A DNA stretch of 64,000 bases, taken from the NCBI RefSeq assembly GCF_004359985.1, contig NZ_SMRO01000004.1:459049-523048 (forward strand), in the 5' to 3' direction. Under the pieces are notes generated by a model. It saw nothing but the letters and a program-made list of their open reading frames with translations, was not told where the DNA came from and did no database searches. This DNA is from Paraburkholderia flava (lineage in GTDB: Bacteria; Pseudomonadota; Gammaproteobacteria; Burkholderiales; Burkholderiaceae). The translations under genes were made by a program, and so were the position numbers. Positions 16,849-25,605 of the stretch are shown one piece after another (position 1 is the first letter of the stretch; each line of letters opens with the position of its first letter).

Positions 16849-18276
16849 ATGAACGACGTCGCATCCTTGCTGGCCGCACTGAAAACCGCGCTCGGAGACG
16901 ATGCGGTGCTGACCGCCGCTGCCGATCTCGAAGGCTTCACCGAAGACTGGCGCGGCCGCTATAAGGGCCCCGCGACGTGCGTCGCGTTACCGTCGAATAC
17001 GGCACAGGTGGCCGCAGTCGTACGCCTGTGCGCAGAACACGGCGTCCCCGTATTGCCGCAGGGCGGCAACACCAGCCTGTGCGGCGGCGCCGTGCCGCCC
17101 AATGAAGGCGTGCCGCCGGTGATCGTCAATCTCGCGCGGATGCGGCGCATCCGGCACATCGACGAAGCCAACGGTTCGATGGAAGTCGAAGCCGGCTGCG
17201 TGCTGAAAACGGTGCAGGACGCAGCCGCTGCCGTGCAACGCCTGTATGCGGTGAGCCTCGGCGCCGAAGGGTCGTGCCAGATCGGCGGCACGCTGTCGAC
17301 GAACGCGGGCGGCACGGGTGTGCTGCGCTACGGCAATACGCGCGACAACGTGCTCGGTCTCGAAGTCGTGCTCGCCGACGGCACCGTCTGGAACGGTCTG
17401 CGTGCGCTGCGCAAGGACAACACCGGTCTCGATCTGAAACATCTTTTCATCGGCACGGAAGGCACGCTCGGCATCATCACCGCTGCGACGTTGAAGCTGC
17501 ATCCGCTGCCGACGCATCACGCGCTCGCGTGGTTCGCGCCGCGCGACCCCGCCGCCGCGCTGCAGGTATTCGGCTTGTTCCAGGCAGCTGCCGGTTCACG
17601 ATTGAACGCGTTCGAGATGATCAACCGGCGTCAGCTGGAACTCGTGATCGAACACGTCCACGGGCGGCGCAATCCGTTCGACACGCCGTACGAATGGGAC
17701 GTGCTCGTTGAGCTCGCGGACACGCAAGGCGGCGACGAAATGACCGAGCTGTTACAACGAACTCTCGAGCAGGCTAGCGAAGCGGGCCTCGTCGCGGACG
17801 CGGTAGTCGCGAGCAACGACACGCAGCGCGCGACGCTCTGGGAGATTCGCCACAGCGTGTCGGAAGCGAACAAGAAAGGCGGCGTGGGTCTGACCACCGA
17901 TTGCGCCGTGCCTGTGTCCGCCGTGCCCGCGTTCATCGAACGGGCGACGCGCGCCGTGCATGACATCGTCGACGGACTGGACATCCTCGTCGTCGCGCAT
18001 CTCGGCGACGGCAACGCGCACTTCATTCCGTTCTTCGACTTCGACGCGTGGCACAAGCTGCCCGATCCCGCAGCGACGGCCGCCGCACTGCGCCGCTGCG
18101 TCAACGACGTCGCGCACGAACTGCGCGGCACGTTCAGCGCGGAACACGGCGTCGGGCAGACGGGCTTGAGCGAGATGGCGCACTACAAGTCCGACGTCGA
18201 ACTTGCGCTGATGCGCAGCGTGAAGCGCGCGCTCGATCCTAACGACCTGTTCAATCCGGGCCGTCTGCTGCCCTGA
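16849..18276 (+). CDS. FAD-linked D-2-hydroxyacid dehydrogenase (GlcD/DLD type)
   Basis: A 475-aa flavoprotein oxidising a D-2-hydroxyacid to its 2-oxoacid. The N-terminal PCMH FAD-binding domain shows VLPQGGNTSLCGGAVP and IGGTLSTNAGGTGVLRYGNTRDNVLG. The C-terminal FAD-oxidase domain carries the metal/substrate motif HLGDGNAHF and ends with AEHGVGQTG and DPNDLFNPGRLLP. It is first in a five-gene operon (through 23287) including an importer and an aldolase. An L-specific counterpart lies at 24268-25419. Confidence 0.9.
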   Translation: MNDVASLLAALKTALGDDAVLTAAADLEGFTEDWRGRYKGPATCVALPSNTAQVAAVVRLCAEHGVPVLPQGGNTSLCGGAVPPNEGVPPVIVNLARMRRIRHIDEANGSMEVEAGCVLKTVQDAAAAVQRLYAVSLGAEGSCQIGGTLSTNAGGTGVLRYGNTRDNVLGLEVVLADGTVWNGLRALRKDNTGLDLKHLFIGTEGTLGIITAATLKLHPLPTHHALAWFAPRDPAAALQVFGLFQAAAGSRLNAFEMINRRQLELVIEHVHGRRNPFDTPYEWDVLVELADTQGGDEMTELLQRTLEQASEAGLVADAVVASNDTQRATLWEIRHSVSEANKKGGVGLTTDCAVPVSAVPAFIERATRAVHDIVDGLDILVVAHLGDGNAHFIPFFDFDAWHKLPDPAATAAALRRCVNDVAHELRGTFSAEHGVGQTGLSEMAHYKSDVELALMRSVKRALDPNDLFNPGRLLP

Positions 18277-18308
18277 TCACTCGATACATCCCTTCTCCTG
18301 GAGCCGAC

Positions 18309-19406
18309 ATGAAACAGCCACCCGCATGCGATCAGATCCAACAGCCCGGCCGTCGCACGGTCATCAGGACTGCTCTTGCCGGCGCGGCCAGTGTCGCGTT
18401 TCCGTTCGTCTGGACGCCGTCGCGCGCGGCGAACAAGCGGATCGTCATCCGCGACGACGGCGGCATCTACACGAAGGCCTACGGTGCGGTGTTCTACAAG
18501 CCGTTCACCGAAAAGACCGGCATCGAGGTAATCGGCGTGCAGGCCAACGCGGAGCCGACCGCGCAGATCAAGAGCATGGTCGAGACCGGCAGCTACACGT
18601 GGGACATGGCGAAGATCAGCCAGCCCGCGATCCTGCTGCTCACCGGCGGCGGCAAGGAATACCTCGAGAAACACGGGCTCGAAGCCGATCCGGTCATCGC
18701 GAAGATTCCGAAGCAGTACATGTCGCCGTTCGGCGTGGGCACCAACGTCTACACGACCGTGCTCGCGTATCGCACCGACGCGTTCAAGGGCCGCAAGGCG
18801 CCCGGCTCGTGGGCCGACATGTGGAACGTGAAGGACTTTCCGGGTCGTCGCGGGTTGCGCAAGTATCCGTTCGATACGATGGAAGAAGCATTGATGGCCG
18901 ACGGCGTACCGACCTCTCAGGTCTATCCGTGCAGCTTCGATCGCAGCTTCGCGAGTCTCGACAAGATCTCGAAGCACGTCGACGTGTGGTGGACGACGGG
19001 CGCGCAGGTCGAGCAGATGCTCGGTTCGGGCGAGGTCGACATGATCAGCACGTGGGTATCGCGTGCGCAGTCGGCGATCGCGAACGGCGCGCCGGTTGCG
19101 ATCGTGTGGAACCAGAACATCTGGGGCTGCGACAACTGGTCGATCCTGAAGGGCACGCCGAATGCGAATGCGTGTCGCGAGTTCATCAAGTTCGCGTCCG
19201 ATCCGAAGCGCCAGGCGTCGCTCGTCGAATACTTCCCGGCCGGCGTCACGCAACCCGAAGCGTTCAGCTTCATCAAGCCCGAGATCGCGAAGAACTGCCC
19301 GACGTTCGAAGCGAACATCAAGACGGGTCTGCATATCGACGCGAAGTACTGGCAGGAACAGCAAAGCGCCGCACTCGAACGCTTCAACCGCTGGGTGTTG
19401 ACCTGA
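18309..19406 (+). CDS. ABC importer periplasmic binding protein (polyamine/PotD-like class)
   Basis: A 365-aa exported protein. A twin-arginine-like signal (GRRTVIRTALAGAASVAFPF, cleavage near PSRAA) precedes an SBP fold of the spermidine/putrescine type (IVIRDDGGIYTKAYGAVFYKPFTEKTGIEV). It belongs to the PotD-like group that also serves opines and carboxylates, so the ligand need not be a polyamine. The neighbouring hydroxyacid dehydrogenases suggest an organic-acid ligand. It lies 32 bases after the FAD dehydrogenase, in an operon. Confidence 0.88.
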   Translation: MKQPPACDQIQQPGRRTVIRTALAGAASVAFPFVWTPSRAANKRIVIRDDGGIYTKAYGAVFYKPFTEKTGIEVIGVQANAEPTAQIKSMVETGSYTWDMAKISQPAILLLTGGGKEYLEKHGLEADPVIAKIPKQYMSPFGVGTNVYTTVLAYRTDAFKGRKAPGSWADMWNVKDFPGRRGLRKYPFDTMEEALMADGVPTSQVYPCSFDRSFASLDKISKHVDVWWTTGAQVEQMLGSGEVDMISTWVSRAQSAIANGAPVAIVWNQNIWGCDNWSILKGTPNANACREFIKFASDPKRQASLVEYFPAGVTQPEAFSFIKPEIAKNCPTFEANIKTGLHIDAKYWQEQQSAALERFNRWVLT

Positions 19407-19456
19407 GCGTCGGAGTCAAACACCCGACACGCCGTCACTTCAAGGATGCCGTCTCC

Positions 19457-20542
19457 ATGTCCGCCTCGAACCTTCAAATCACCGGCCTCGGCAAACGCTA
19501 CGGCGATTTCGTCGCGCTCGCGCCGACCGATCTCGACGTCGCCAAAGGCGAATTCCTGACGCTGCTCGGACCAAGCGGCTCGGGCAAGACGACGCTGCTG
19601 AGTCTGATCGCCGGGCTCGCGCAACCCGACTCGGGGCAGATTCATATCGATGGTGTCGACGTGACGTGGGGCGCACCGTACGAGCGCGACATCGGCATGG
19701 TGTTCCAGAACTACGCGCTCTTTCCACACATGACGGTCGCGCAGAACATCGCGTTTCCGCTGCAGATGCGCAAGACCGATGCGAAGACCGCGCGCGACAA
19801 AGTGATGCAGGCGCTGGAGATGGTGCATCTTCCGCACGTCGCGGACCGCTATCCGCGCGAGCTGTCCGGCGGCCAGCAGCAGCGGATCGCGCTCGCGCGC
19901 TGCATGGTCTACCGGCCGTCGATCATCCTGATGGATGAACCGCTCGGCGCGCTCGACAAGAAGCTGCGCGATCACATGCAGCTCGAAATCAAGCGCATTC
20001 ACCGTGACCTCGGCACGACGATCGTCTACGTCACGCACGATCAGGAAGAAGCGATGACGATGTCCGATCGCATCTGCCTGATGAACGCCGGATCGATCGC
20101 GCAGCTGGGTACGCCGGCCGATCTGTACTTCCGACCGAAGAACGTGTTCGTCGCGGATTTTCTGGGCGAGTCGAACCTGCTCGATGCGACCGTGACCGGC
20201 CGCGCCGGCAACCAGGTGCAGATCAGCGTACGCGGCACGCCGCAGGGCCGCGCGATGGTCTATGACCCGGCCATCGCCGACGGCAAGACGGTCAAGCTGA
20301 TGCTGCGTCCGCAGAACCTGAAGGTGCATGACGGCGCCGACGAAAGCAGCATGCTGTCCGCGAAGCTCACCGACATCATGGTGACCGGCAGCATGACGCG
20401 ACTCTATCTGCAGCCGCGCGAGGTCGATACCGCGCCGCTCGTCGCCGCATTCCCCACCAATCGGCTCGGCAGTGATTACGAGGTTGGGCAGACGCTCGGC
20501 CTGTCGTGGCTCGCCGCCGACGCCGTCGCGATCGCGGGCTGA
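19457..20542 (+). CDS. ABC importer ATPase (PotA-like)
   Basis: A 361-aa ATPase. Walker A GPSGSGKTT (about residues 38-46), Q-loop QNYALFPHMT, signature LSGGQQQRIALARC, Walker B IILMDEPLGALD and the H-loop VTHDQEEAM are all intact. A C-terminal TOBE/OB regulatory domain follows (DATVTGRAGNQVQISVRG..., LMLRPQNLKV). It energises the fused permease encoded 3 bases downstream. Confidence 0.92.
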   Translation: MSASNLQITGLGKRYGDFVALAPTDLDVAKGEFLTLLGPSGSGKTTLLSLIAGLAQPDSGQIHIDGVDVTWGAPYERDIGMVFQNYALFPHMTVAQNIAFPLQMRKTDAKTARDKVMQALEMVHLPHVADRYPRELSGGQQQRIALARCMVYRPSIILMDEPLGALDKKLRDHMQLEIKRIHRDLGTTIVYVTHDQEEAMTMSDRICLMNAGSIAQLGTPADLYFRPKNVFVADFLGESNLLDATVTGRAGNQVQISVRGTPQGRAMVYDPAIADGKTVKLMLRPQNLKVHDGADESSMLSAKLTDIMVTGSMTRLYLQPREVDTAPLVAAFPTNRLGSDYEVGQTLGLSWLAADAVAIAG

Positions 20543-20545
20543 CCG

Positions 20546-22360
20546 ATGACCCGCTCCGCTCTTACCGCACAAGCACCACGCGCGACATCGTCGTCCGCAC
20601 CGAGGCCCCCGCGCTGGCGCACGTGGCTGAACCCCGGCGCGAAAGGCGCGCCGATCGTCGTGCTGCTGCTCGCGATGCTCGTCTATCCGGTCGGCCAGTT
20701 GCTGCTGCTCAGCGTGCACAACGGCACTGGCTTCACGTTGATCGAATACCGGCGCCTCTTCGCATCATCGGTGTATGTCGACGTGCTGTGGATCACGCTG
20801 AAGATCTCGCTGTGGACGACCTTCTTCTCCGTGCTGACCGGCTACCCGATCGCCTACCTGATCTCGTCGCTCACGCGCGAGCGCAAGAACCGGCTGCTGT
20901 TCTGGGTGTTGCTGTCGTTCTGGACGAGCTTTCTTGTGCGCACGTTCGCGTGGGTCGTGCTGCTCGGCCGCAACGGCGTGATCAACAAGCTGCTGCTCGC
21001 GCTCGGCATCATCGATCAGCCGTTGAGCCTGCTGTATCACTTCTCAAGCGTGATCGTCGGGATGGTGCATGCGCTGATGCCGCTCGCGGTACTGACGATG
21101 CTGTCGGTGATGGAGAACATCGACCGACGTCTGCCTAGCGCAGCGGCAACCCTCGGTGCGCGTCCCGGCACGGTGTTCTGGAAGGTCTACTTCCCGCTGT
21201 CGCTGCCCGGCGTCGCAGCCGGTGCGCTGATGGTGTTCGTCACGGCGATCGGCTTCTTCATCACGCCGACGCTGCTCGGCGGACGCCATCAAACGATGAT
21301 CACCCAGCTGATCATCGATCAGGTGATGCAGGCGTTGAACTGGGGCTTCGCCGGCGCGATCTCGGTGCTGCTGCTGGCGGTGGTGCTGATCGTGTTTCTC
21401 GTCTACGACCGGATGGTGGGTCTGTCGACGATGGCCGGCGGCACAAGCACGCGCAAACCGGGACGCGCGGGCCAGTGGAACCGCAAGCTCGGCGACGCGG
21501 TGCTGACGTTGCTCGGCAACGTGACGGACGCTTTGATCAGCGTGTTCCCACGCCGACGCCGATCCGCACGCACTTCTGGACACAACGAAAGCCTGACACT
21601 ACGCATCGTCGTGATCCTGCTGCTCGTGTTCCTCAGTGCGCCCGCGTTCCTGATGATCCCGCTGTCGTTCGATGCCGGCTCAGGCCTTTCCTGGCCGCCG
21701 CATGGTTTCTCGCTGCAGTGGTATCAGCAGATCGTCGATTCGCCGTTGTGGATGCAGGCGATCACGCGCTCGATGCTGGTCGGCATCGGCACCGGCATCC
21801 TGTCGATGCTGATCGGCACGCCCGCCGCGTTTCTGCTGGTGCGTGGCGGCATGGGCGGCAAGGCAGCAATGCTTGCGTTCGTGCTCGCACCGATCGTCGT
21901 ACCGCGGATGATCATCGCGGTCGGCGTGTTCTATTTCTTCGCGAAGATCGGGCTAGTCGGTTCGTCTCTGGGACTGGTACTCGCACACACCACCGTGGCG
22001 GTGCCGTACGTCGTCATCACGATGATGGCCGTGCTGCGCAACTACGACACGCGGCTCGATCAGGCGGCGCACAGCATGGGCGCGCGGCCGTGGGCGACGC
22101 TGCGCCGCGTGACGTTCCCGATTCTCGGCGCCGGTCTGATGTCGTCGTTCCTGTTCGCGTTCGCCACCTCGTTCGACGAACTGACCATCGCGCTCTTCAC
22201 GTCGGGCGGCATAAGCACGACGTTGCCCAAGCAGTTCTGGGACGAAATCACGATGCAGATTTCGCCGGTCATCGCCGCCGTGTCGACCTGCCTGTTCGCG
22301 TTCATCGCCGTGCTGATCTGGGTGGCCGATCGCCTGCGGCGTCGCAGCCTCGCTTCCTGA
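20546..22360 (+). CDS. Fused ABC permease (PotB-PotC-like in one chain)
   Basis: A 604-aa inner-membrane protein in which both transmembrane subunits are joined. The first half (to about residue 300) has the EAA-type loop GARPGTVFWKVYFPLSLPGVAAG; the second has GARPWATLRRVTFPILGAGLMSS. A basic, Arg-rich cytoplasmic linker at about 300-350 joins them. PotB and PotC are separate in the classical system, so this is a fused form. The gene starts 3 bases after the ATPase stop. Confidence 0.9.
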   Translation: MTRSALTAQAPRATSSSAPRPPRWRTWLNPGAKGAPIVVLLLAMLVYPVGQLLLLSVHNGTGFTLIEYRRLFASSVYVDVLWITLKISLWTTFFSVLTGYPIAYLISSLTRERKNRLLFWVLLSFWTSFLVRTFAWVVLLGRNGVINKLLLALGIIDQPLSLLYHFSSVIVGMVHALMPLAVLTMLSVMENIDRRLPSAAATLGARPGTVFWKVYFPLSLPGVAAGALMVFVTAIGFFITPTLLGGRHQTMITQLIIDQVMQALNWGFAGAISVLLLAVVLIVFLVYDRMVGLSTMAGGTSTRKPGRAGQWNRKLGDAVLTLLGNVTDALISVFPRRRRSARTSGHNESLTLRIVVILLLVFLSAPAFLMIPLSFDAGSGLSWPPHGFSLQWYQQIVDSPLWMQAITRSMLVGIGTGILSMLIGTPAAFLLVRGGMGGKAAMLAFVLAPIVVPRMIIAVGVFYFFAKIGLVGSSLGLVLAHTTVAVPYVVITMMAVLRNYDTRLDQAAHSMGARPWATLRRVTFPILGAGLMSSFLFAFATSFDELTIALFTSGGISTTLPKQFWDEITMQISPVIAAVSTCLFAFIAVLIWVADRLRRRSLAS

Positions 22361-22381
22361 CTAACAACACAGAGACACTTC

Positions 22382-23287
22382 ATGCTTTCAGCCCAACACC
22401 TGAGCGGCGTCCTGCCGGCGATTCCCACTCCCGTCCATGCCGACGACACGATCGACGTCGACGCCACACGCACGCTGATGCGCTATCTGCTGAAACAGGG
22501 CATCGACGGCGTCGTGCCGCTCGGCGGCACCGGCGAGTACGGTGCGCTCGCGCGCGCGGAGCGCATCCGGATGGCGGAACTCGTCGTCGATGAAGTGGCG
22601 GGCGCGGTGCCCGTGATTCCGGGCGTGCTCGATCCGGGGTATCACGATGCGCTGCAGGCCGGCAAGGAATTCGCGGCGGCAGGCGCCGACGGTCTGCTGG
22701 TGCTGACGCCGTACTACACGAATCCGACGCAGCAAGGCATCCGCGATTACTTCATGCGTTACGCCGACGAATCGCCGCTGCCGATCCTGATCTACGAGAT
22801 CCCGTATCGCACGCGCATCGCGATCGCGCCCGAGGTGCTGCACGAACTGTCGAAGCACGAACGGATCATCGGCATGAAGGCGTGCAACACGGACATGTGG
22901 CATTTTCTGCGGACGGTCGCCGGCGTCAGCGAGTCGTTCTCGATACTGAGCGGCGAAGACACGCTGTTTCCGCTGCACGTCGCGGCCGGCGCGCGCGGCG
23001 GCATCGTCGTCACGGCGACGATGCTGCCGACCGCATGGCGGACGATCCACCGGTTCGCGAGCGAAGGCCGCACCCAGGACGCGCTCGCGCTGCATCGCTC
23101 GCTGATCCCGTTGATCAACCTCGCGTTCGCGGAGACCAATCCGGGTCCGATGAAGTCCGTGATGGACCTGATCGGCGTTCACGCGCCTGCGATGCTCGCG
23201 CCGCTGGTGCAGCCCGCGACCGATCTGTCGGCGAAGCTGCGCGTCGAAGTCGAGCGGCAACTCGATCGCTTCGAGTGGCCGCAGTGA
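22382..23287 (+). CDS. DapA/dihydrodipicolinate synthase-family aldolase
   Basis: A 301-aa (beta/alpha)8 Schiff-base aldolase or synthase. The phosphate/carboxylate loop is PLGGTGEYGAL, the catalytic Tyr lies in LIYEIPYRT, the Schiff-base Lys in IIGMKACNTD and the gate in SILSGEDTLF. Being last in an operon with a hydroxyacid dehydrogenase and importer, it more likely cleaves a 2-oxoacid to pyruvate (or dehydrates it) than makes lysine. Confidence 0.88.
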   Translation: MLSAQHLSGVLPAIPTPVHADDTIDVDATRTLMRYLLKQGIDGVVPLGGTGEYGALARAERIRMAELVVDEVAGAVPVIPGVLDPGYHDALQAGKEFAAAGADGLLVLTPYYTNPTQQGIRDYFMRYADESPLPILIYEIPYRTRIAIAPEVLHELSKHERIIGMKACNTDMWHFLRTVAGVSESFSILSGEDTLFPLHVAAGARGGIVVTATMLPTAWRTIHRFASEGRTQDALALHRSLIPLINLAFAETNPGPMKSVMDLIGVHAPAMLAPLVQPATDLSAKLRVEVERQLDRFEWPQ

Positions 23288-23300
23288 AACTCACAGACGT

Positions 23301-24158
23301 TCAGCGCGGATAACCCGACAGCCGCGATTTCGAAATCGACGTCGCGGCCACCTGCACGTGCTGCGCGAGTTCCGCTTCGACGCGTTCGCGCGACCAGCGC
23401 GACGTCGGCACCGAGATGTTGATCGCGGCGACGCCCATGCCGCCGTGGTCCGTCACCGGCGCCGCAACGGAAATATCGCCGAGCACGGTTTCGTTTTCGA
23501 TCACCGCGTAGCCGCGTCGCGCGACCTTGCGCACGCGTTCGAGCAGCTTGTCGGGATTGGTTTCGGTGTAGTGCGTGAGCGGATCGAGGCGCGTTTGCGC
23601 GAGTACGTCGCGCACGCGGTCGTCGGACAGGCGCGACAGGATCGCGATGCCCGCCGCCGTGAACATCGCGGGCAGACGCGCGCCGACCACGATGTCGATG
23701 TTCACCAGATGCTGGCCCGGAAAGCGCGCGACGAACACGATGTCGGCGCCGTCGAGTTCGAGCAGATTGGTCGTCTCGCCGAGCCGTCGACTGATGTCGA
23801 GCAGGTACGGCGACGCCTTGTCGATCAGTTCGTTCGCGCGGACGTAGTTGTACGAGAACTGCAGCAGCTTGGTGGTGAGACCGTAGTTGCGCGTGTCGGG
23901 CACGCGGTACAGATAGCCGAGCACTTCGAGCGTGTGCACGAGACGCTGCGTCGCGCTGCGGTCGAGGCCGGATGCGCGTGCAATGTCGACGAGCGTCATG
24001 TGGCGGCTCGGACCGTCGAATGCGTGCAGCACCTGGAAGGCTTTTTCGGTCGAGCCGACGAAGAGCGAAGAACGGGGCGCGGGTGTCGGCTCGCTGGCCG
24101 CTTTGGTTTTGCGGGGCGCGTGGGTAGCACGTGGGGCACGTTGAGAACGTTCTGGCAT
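23301..24158 (-). CDS. IclR-family transcriptional regulator of the hydroxyacid locus
   Basis: A 285-aa regulator. A disordered basic N terminus precedes the winged HTH (EKAFQVLHAFDGPSRHMTLVDIARASGLDRSATQRLVHTLEVLGYL). The GAF-like effector domain follows, with typical DGADIVFVARFPGQHLV and VIENETVLGDISVAAPV. It converges on the DapA-like gene (13 bases apart) and is divergent from the FMN oxidase. Operator-like AATYG-N5-CRATT sites sit at its own promoter and before the FAD operon. Confidence 0.92.
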   Translation of the reverse strand: MPERSQRAPRATHAPRKTKAASEPTPAPRSSLFVGSTEKAFQVLHAFDGPSRHMTLVDIARASGLDRSATQRLVHTLEVLGYLYRVPDTRNYGLTTKLLQFSYNYVRANELIDKASPYLLDISRRLGETTNLLELDGADIVFVARFPGQHLVNIDIVVGARLPAMFTAAGIAILSRLSDDRVRDVLAQTRLDPLTHYTETNPDKLLERVRKVARRGYAVIENETVLGDISVAAPVTDHGGMGVAAINISVPTSRWSRERVEAELAQHVQVAATSISKSRLSGYPR

Positions 24159-24210
24159 GGCGGAACCGGTGTCGGGGCGTTTATCTGAATTATTGGATAG
24201 CAGTTACGTC

Positions 24211-24225
24211 AATTGTAATGCGATT
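24211..24225 (-). promoter_or_regulatory. IclR-type operator in the divergent promoter
   Basis: AATTG-TAATG-CGATT lies between the IclR start (24158) and the FMN-oxidase ATG (24268). Read on the minus strand, 12 of 13 bases (TCAATCGCATTnC) match 16764-16776 at the far end of the locus. One dimer here could control both divergent genes. Confidence 0.6.
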
Positions 24226-24267
24226 GAATCGTCTGGCGGGTGCCGATTCGATACGCGCGGAGCCTTC

Positions 24268-25419
24268 ATGCTTTCATGTGTGGCCGATTACCGGATCGCC
24301 GCGCGCAAACGTCTGCCGCGCCTCGCGTTCGATTATCTCGACGGCGGTGCGGAAGACGGCGATGCGTTGCGACGCAACGTCGACGCTTATCGGCAGTGGC
24401 TCTTCAAGCCGCGCGTGCTGACCGACGTGTCGCACGGTTCGATCGCGACGCGGTTCTTCGAACGCGATACGGCGGCGCCGCTGATCGTCGGCCCGACCGG
24501 ACTCAATGGTCTCTTCTGGCCACGCGCGGACGAACTGCTCGCACGTGCCGCGAGCGATGCGGGACTGCCGTTCGTGCTGTCGACCGCGTCGACGTCGCTG
24601 CTCGAAGACGTACGCGCCGCCGCACCGGACGGCGACCTGTGGATGCAGCTGTACGTGTCCGACGATCGCCGCATCGCCGAGGACCTGATGCGGCGCGCAA
24701 GCGTCGCCGGTTTTTCGACGCTGGTGCTGACCGTCGACGTGCCGGTACACGGCAAGCGCGACCACGACACACGCAACGGTTTCAAACTGCCGCTGCGCGT
24801 GTCGCCGAAACTTCTCGCCGACTGCATCGCGCATCCGCACTGGTGCTGGCAGATCGCGCGGCAAGGTTCGCCGCAACTGAAGAACATTGCGCGCAGTGTC
24901 GGCGAACGCGACGACCTGTCTCGCCACGCAGCGATGCTCAGTCGACAGATGGATCTGACGCTCGCGTGGAGCGACCTCGACTGGGTACGGCGGCACTGGA
25001 GCGGCAAGCTGATCGTCAAAGGCGTGCAGAGCCGCGACGATGCGCGGCTCGCGGCAACGCACGGCGCGGATGGGATCGTGCTGTCGAATCACGGCGGACG
25101 GCAACTCGGCAGCACGTTCGCGCCGCTCGAGCTGTTGCCCGATATCGCGGATGAACTCGGCGACCGGCTCGCGATTTTCATCGACGGCGGCGTGCGGCGC
25201 GGCAGCGATGCGTTGAAAGCGGTTGCGTTGGGTGCGCGCGGTGTGTTGCTGGGGCGTGCGCCGCTGTATGGTCTTGCCGCACGCGGCGGCGCCGGTGTCG
25301 AACACGTGCTCGCTTTGATGATGGACGAGATGCGGATCACGATGCGGCTGCTTGGGTGCAATGAGATTGCGAGGTTGGGGGTGGAATTTGTGGGGCGTGG
25401 CTCGGTTCGCCGCGAGTGA
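24268..25419 (+). CDS. FMN-dependent L-2-hydroxyacid oxidase/dehydrogenase (LldD/MdlB family)
   Basis: A 383-aa flavoprotein. The N-terminal DYRIAARKRLPRLAFDYLDGGAEDG is typical of the family. The FMN barrel has the catalytic Lys in KLIVKGVQSRDDA, the active-site His in VLSNHGGRQL and the phosphate loop in DGGVRRGSDALKAVALGARGVLLGR. The ATG at 24268 has CGGAG upstream. A long basic segment (KLPLRVSPKLLADCIAHPHW) may attach to the membrane, as in mandelate dehydrogenase. It is paired across the IclR gene with the D-specific operon. Confidence 0.9.
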   Translation: MLSCVADYRIAARKRLPRLAFDYLDGGAEDGDALRRNVDAYRQWLFKPRVLTDVSHGSIATRFFERDTAAPLIVGPTGLNGLFWPRADELLARAASDAGLPFVLSTASTSLLEDVRAAAPDGDLWMQLYVSDDRRIAEDLMRRASVAGFSTLVLTVDVPVHGKRDHDTRNGFKLPLRVSPKLLADCIAHPHWCWQIARQGSPQLKNIARSVGERDDLSRHAAMLSRQMDLTLAWSDLDWVRRHWSGKLIVKGVQSRDDARLAATHGADGIVLSNHGGRQLGSTFAPLELLPDIADELGDRLAIFIDGGVRRGSDALKAVALGARGVLLGRAPLYGLAARGGAGVEHVLALMMDEMRITMRLLGCNEIARLGVEFVGRGSVRRE

Positions 25420-25605
25420 TACGGTTGTGTTCGGCGTGAATTGCTCTCTATCTGCCAGGCTGGTAGCGTCGGAACAACTGCTTGCGGTTGCCTACCGCAC
25501 TGCCGATTGACCGCGATGCAGGTTCAAGCGACGATTCGGACTCCGCTTCGAAGTCGACGCCGGGCACAGGCCGGCACCACATCGCCACTCAAGGAACGCT
25601 ACCCG

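Noticed and set aside
18326..19456. In-frame upstream extension of the PotA-like ATPase
   Set aside because: The extension overlaps the binding-protein gene in another frame and is Arg-rich; the ATPase start at 19457 gives a normal family N terminus.
18309..20542. A dedicated polyamine uptake system
   Set aside because: Similarity to PotD/PotA is at family level only; hydroxyacid enzymes in the same operon argue for another ligand.
18923..20719. A 598-codon leftward open frame
   Set aside because: Antisense of the importer genes and not protein-like.
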